Part shown: in pieces, positions 20,667 to 22,375 of the stretch | Numbering within the stretch: position 1 is the stretch's first letter | Layout: each line of letters opens with the position of its first letter | Assembly: GCA_964453155.1 (NCBI GenBank) | Contig: CAYVQU010000082.1 | Location: forward strand, 1-22,375 | Length of the DNA: 22,375 nucleotides | Reading direction: 5' to 3' | Source: CAYVQU01 sp964453155 | GTDB taxonomy: Bacteria; Chloroflexota; Anaerolineae; Anaerolineales; UBA11858 | Made by a program: the position numbers and the translations under genes | Notes under the pieces: generated by a model | The model's input: the letters and a program-made list of their open reading frames with translations, nothing else | The model's database searches: none | Told to the model about the DNA's origin: nothing

Positions 20667-22066
20667 AGCAGTTCCTTTCCAAAGAAAAGATTTCCATCTT
20701 TGCCATTGTCATCAGCGCACTGAGTTATCTCGGGATGCGTGCTTTGCCCAGCTTGCGGGGCGCACAGACGCCCACTTTTCTCTTCTTTTTCTTTTTGGCC
20801 GCGGGAGTGTATGTTTGGACGATTTGGCGACTCGGGCAAGTTGGAATTTCCTTGTGGCTGATTGTGGGGAGCGCGATCGTTTTTCGGGTGATTTTATTGT
20901 TCACCGAACCGAGTCTATCGGATGATGTCTACCGGTATATCTGGGACGGTCATTTGCTCAACCAGGGGCAAAGTCCTTATGCCTTACCGGTAAATTCACC
21001 CCATTTGGATCGCATCGCGATTCCCCCGCGCGCCTTGGTCAACCATAACTGGATGGCCTCCCCCTATTTGCCCACCGCGCAAGGGGTGTTTGCCCTGATC
21101 ACGTTTATCAAACCCCAAAGTGTTTGGGCTTTTCAACTCACCGCGGTGATATTTGATTTACTCACGGGTGGGTTGATTATCCGCTTATTGGCCTCCGTCG
21201 GATTACGGCGGCAGAATTCGTTAATTTATTTTTGGCACCCGTTGGTCATCGTTGAAATGGCGCATGGGGTCCATGTGGTCGATGCGCTAATGGTATTCTT
21301 GCTGATGCTGGCGGTGTGGTTTTTGGCAACCGGCGCTAATACTCGCTCTGCGATTGTCTTGGGGGCTGCAACCCTTACGAAATTTTTGCCCATTTTGGTG
21401 CTTCCCATCTTTTTCTGGCGGTGGAATTGGCAGCAGCGCATTCTATTTGGGATTCTCATTCTCATCGCTTTGGGCATTTCTATCCCGGGTGCCGGTTTGG
21501 GTCTGACCGGCCCTCTTGATGGGACGGGAATTTTTGGTGCAGTACGCATTTATCTTCAAAAATGGAATTACAACGGTGGGATTTATCACTGGCTCGAAGT
21601 CTGGATTTCGGGTTACCCAACCCCTGGGGCAGTGCCGGTAGAAATTGTGGGTGAGCAACCGATTTTGATCACGAAAGGACTCACTATCGGATTGTTAGGC
21701 ATTGTTTTGCTCATTGTGACCGGGGTGACCAGGAAACACCGCCCCTATTTGCCTAATTTGGGGTTGGTTTTGATTCCCTTAGCCGCATTTTTACTCCTGA
21801 CCGCCACAGTCCATCCCTGGTACGTTGCATTAGTTATCCCTTTTTTCCCTTTTCTGCTCTCGAAGGAAACTGAGCAATCCGATTTCAAACCCTTTCTGTG
21901 GGCGGGAATCTATTTCTCGATCACCGTTGCGCTTTCTTACCTTACCTATCTTGATCCTGAAAACCTACGCGAGACGACCTGGGTGCGCTTGGTGGAGTAT
22001 ATCCCGACCTATATCCTTTTAGGCTGGGGATTATGGGATATCATCGCCAAAAAATATGTTTCCTAA
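20654..22066 (+). CDS. Polytopic GT87/MptB-like glycosyltransferase
   Basis: The 470-residue integral membrane protein has about ten to twelve hydrophobic segments. The first large loop carries SLSDDVYRYIWDGHLLNQGQ; the paired acidic residues at its start are the usual catalytic site of GT-C enzymes of the mannosyltransferase type. HPLVIVEMAHGVHVVDALM and TLTKFLPILVLPIFFW are further family-like features. Such enzymes use a polyprenyl-phosphate sugar on the outer face. This fits a division of labour with the upstream GT2, which could make the lipid-linked donor. The donor sugar and acceptor are unknown. Confidence 0.85.
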   Translation: MAAVKQFLSKEKISIFAIVISALSYLGMRALPSLRGAQTPTFLFFFFLAAGVYVWTIWRLGQVGISLWLIVGSAIVFRVILLFTEPSLSDDVYRYIWDGHLLNQGQSPYALPVNSPHLDRIAIPPRALVNHNWMASPYLPTAQGVFALITFIKPQSVWAFQLTAVIFDLLTGGLIIRLLASVGLRRQNSLIYFWHPLVIVEMAHGVHVVDALMVFLLMLAVWFLATGANTRSAIVLGAATLTKFLPILVLPIFFWRWNWQQRILFGILILIALGISIPGAGLGLTGPLDGTGIFGAVRIYLQKWNYNGGIYHWLEVWISGYPTPGAVPVEIVGEQPILITKGLTIGLLGIVLLIVTGVTRKHRPYLPNLGLVLIPLAAFLLLTATVHPWYVALVIPFFPFLLSKETEQSDFKPFLWAGIYFSITVALSYLTYLDPENLRETTWVRLVEYIPTYILLGWGLWDIIAKKYVS

Positions 22067-22106
22067 CTAGAAAATTTCTACAAGGAATAAAATTGTCTCT
22101 GAAGAT

Positions 22107-22135
22107 TTGCAAAATTGGTGTTTTTTGTGTAAGAA
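22107..22135 (+). promoter_or_regulatory. Promoter of the YeeE/YedE-like gene
   Basis: TTGCAA (22107-22112) and TAAGAA (22130-22135) are separated by 17 bp. The predicted start leaves a leader of about 45 bases containing AGGAA before the ATG at 22188. Confidence 0.45.
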
Positions 22136-22187
22136 TAACCTGTAGAAACCAATCTAAAAACCAACCTTTCAAATCAGGAATTTAAGT

Positions 22188-22343
22188 ATGCCCCTTCTTT
22201 TCGCCCTTATTGCCGGAACGACTTTAGGATACGCTTTCGAACGCGGCGACATGTGTTTCCACTCGACCTTGCGAGGATTATTCCGTCGACCCCGCCAACT
22301 GGATCTCTTTCGAGCCTATCTACTAGAGTTTATGCAGAATTAG
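22188..22343 (+). pseudogene. YeeE/YedE-type sulfur transporter, N-terminal fragment
   Basis: The reading frame gives 51 residues before a TAG. It has the N-terminal pattern of YeeE/YedE (TsuA-like) membrane transporters: FALIAGTTLGYAFERGDMCFHSTLRG with the conserved Cys, then a basic loop and LFRAYLLEF. AGGAA sits about 8 bases before the ATG. Full-length family members have several hundred residues and about ten TM helices. The stop may be a genuine nonsense or frameshift mutation, or a sequence error near the end of the source contig; the window ends 32 bp later. Confidence 0.55.
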
Positions 22344-22375
22344 CAGCGGCAGTTCGCCATCGTTGGGTCTGTGAA

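Overview
The window looks like a chromosomal segment from a Chloroflexi-type bacterium, probably Anaerolineae-like. This rests on recognised protein families: a two-component methylmalonyl-CoA mutase large subunit, a DUF1786 protein, and a membrane protein whose C-terminal domain I know mainly from Chloroflexi. No rRNA or other taxonomic marker is present, so the assignment is an inference.

Left chromosomal part (1-10300). Most genes are on the minus strand: uvrA (nucleotide excision repair), a polytopic membrane protein, an aldo/keto reductase, methylmalonyl-CoA epimerase, a YcxB-like membrane protein, a small membrane protein and the methylmalonyl-CoA mutase large subunit. Mutase and epimerase together convert (S)- to (R)-methylmalonyl-CoA and then to succinyl-CoA. 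A 446-bp gap full of nested MITE-like repeats separates them. A DUF1786 (ASKHA-like) gene diverges from the mutase. It is followed by tRNA-Lys(CTT) with a near-consensus promoter.

Integrated elements (10301-19175). The 3' part of the tRNA-Lys gene recurs at 15701-15746 (46 of 46 bases identical) and at 19140-19175 (one mismatch). Two elements are therefore integrated in tandem at this tRNA. Element 1 (about 5.4 kb, AT-rich) carries a tyrosine integrase, a two-TM protein, a MOBT/Rep_trans relaxase-replication protein, a ribbon-helix-helix candidate, an XRE repressor and a Chloroflexi-type membrane protein. Just upstream of the relaxase gene lies a 24-bp inverted repeat that closely resembles the oriT of ICEBs1 and Tn916, so element 1 looks like a small mobilizable element that replicates by rolling circle. 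Element 2 (about 3.4 kb) has no integrase. It carries a MntA/HepT toxin-antitoxin pair and an IS of the IS4 superfamily, so it looks like a cis-mobilizable remnant. Both elements have paired TGGTGCA-like repeats, 11 bp apart, near each end; these are probable integrase arm sites, and the sequence is specific to each element. Each att copy is followed by its own terminator.

Right chromosomal part (19176-22375). A plus-strand run encodes a GT2 glycosyltransferase, a TIGR04282-type nucleotidyl/glycosyltransferase-like protein and a polytopic GT87/MptB-like glycosyltransferase, probably for glycolipid or envelope glycan synthesis. The window ends in the start of a YeeE/YedE-type transporter gene that stops early.
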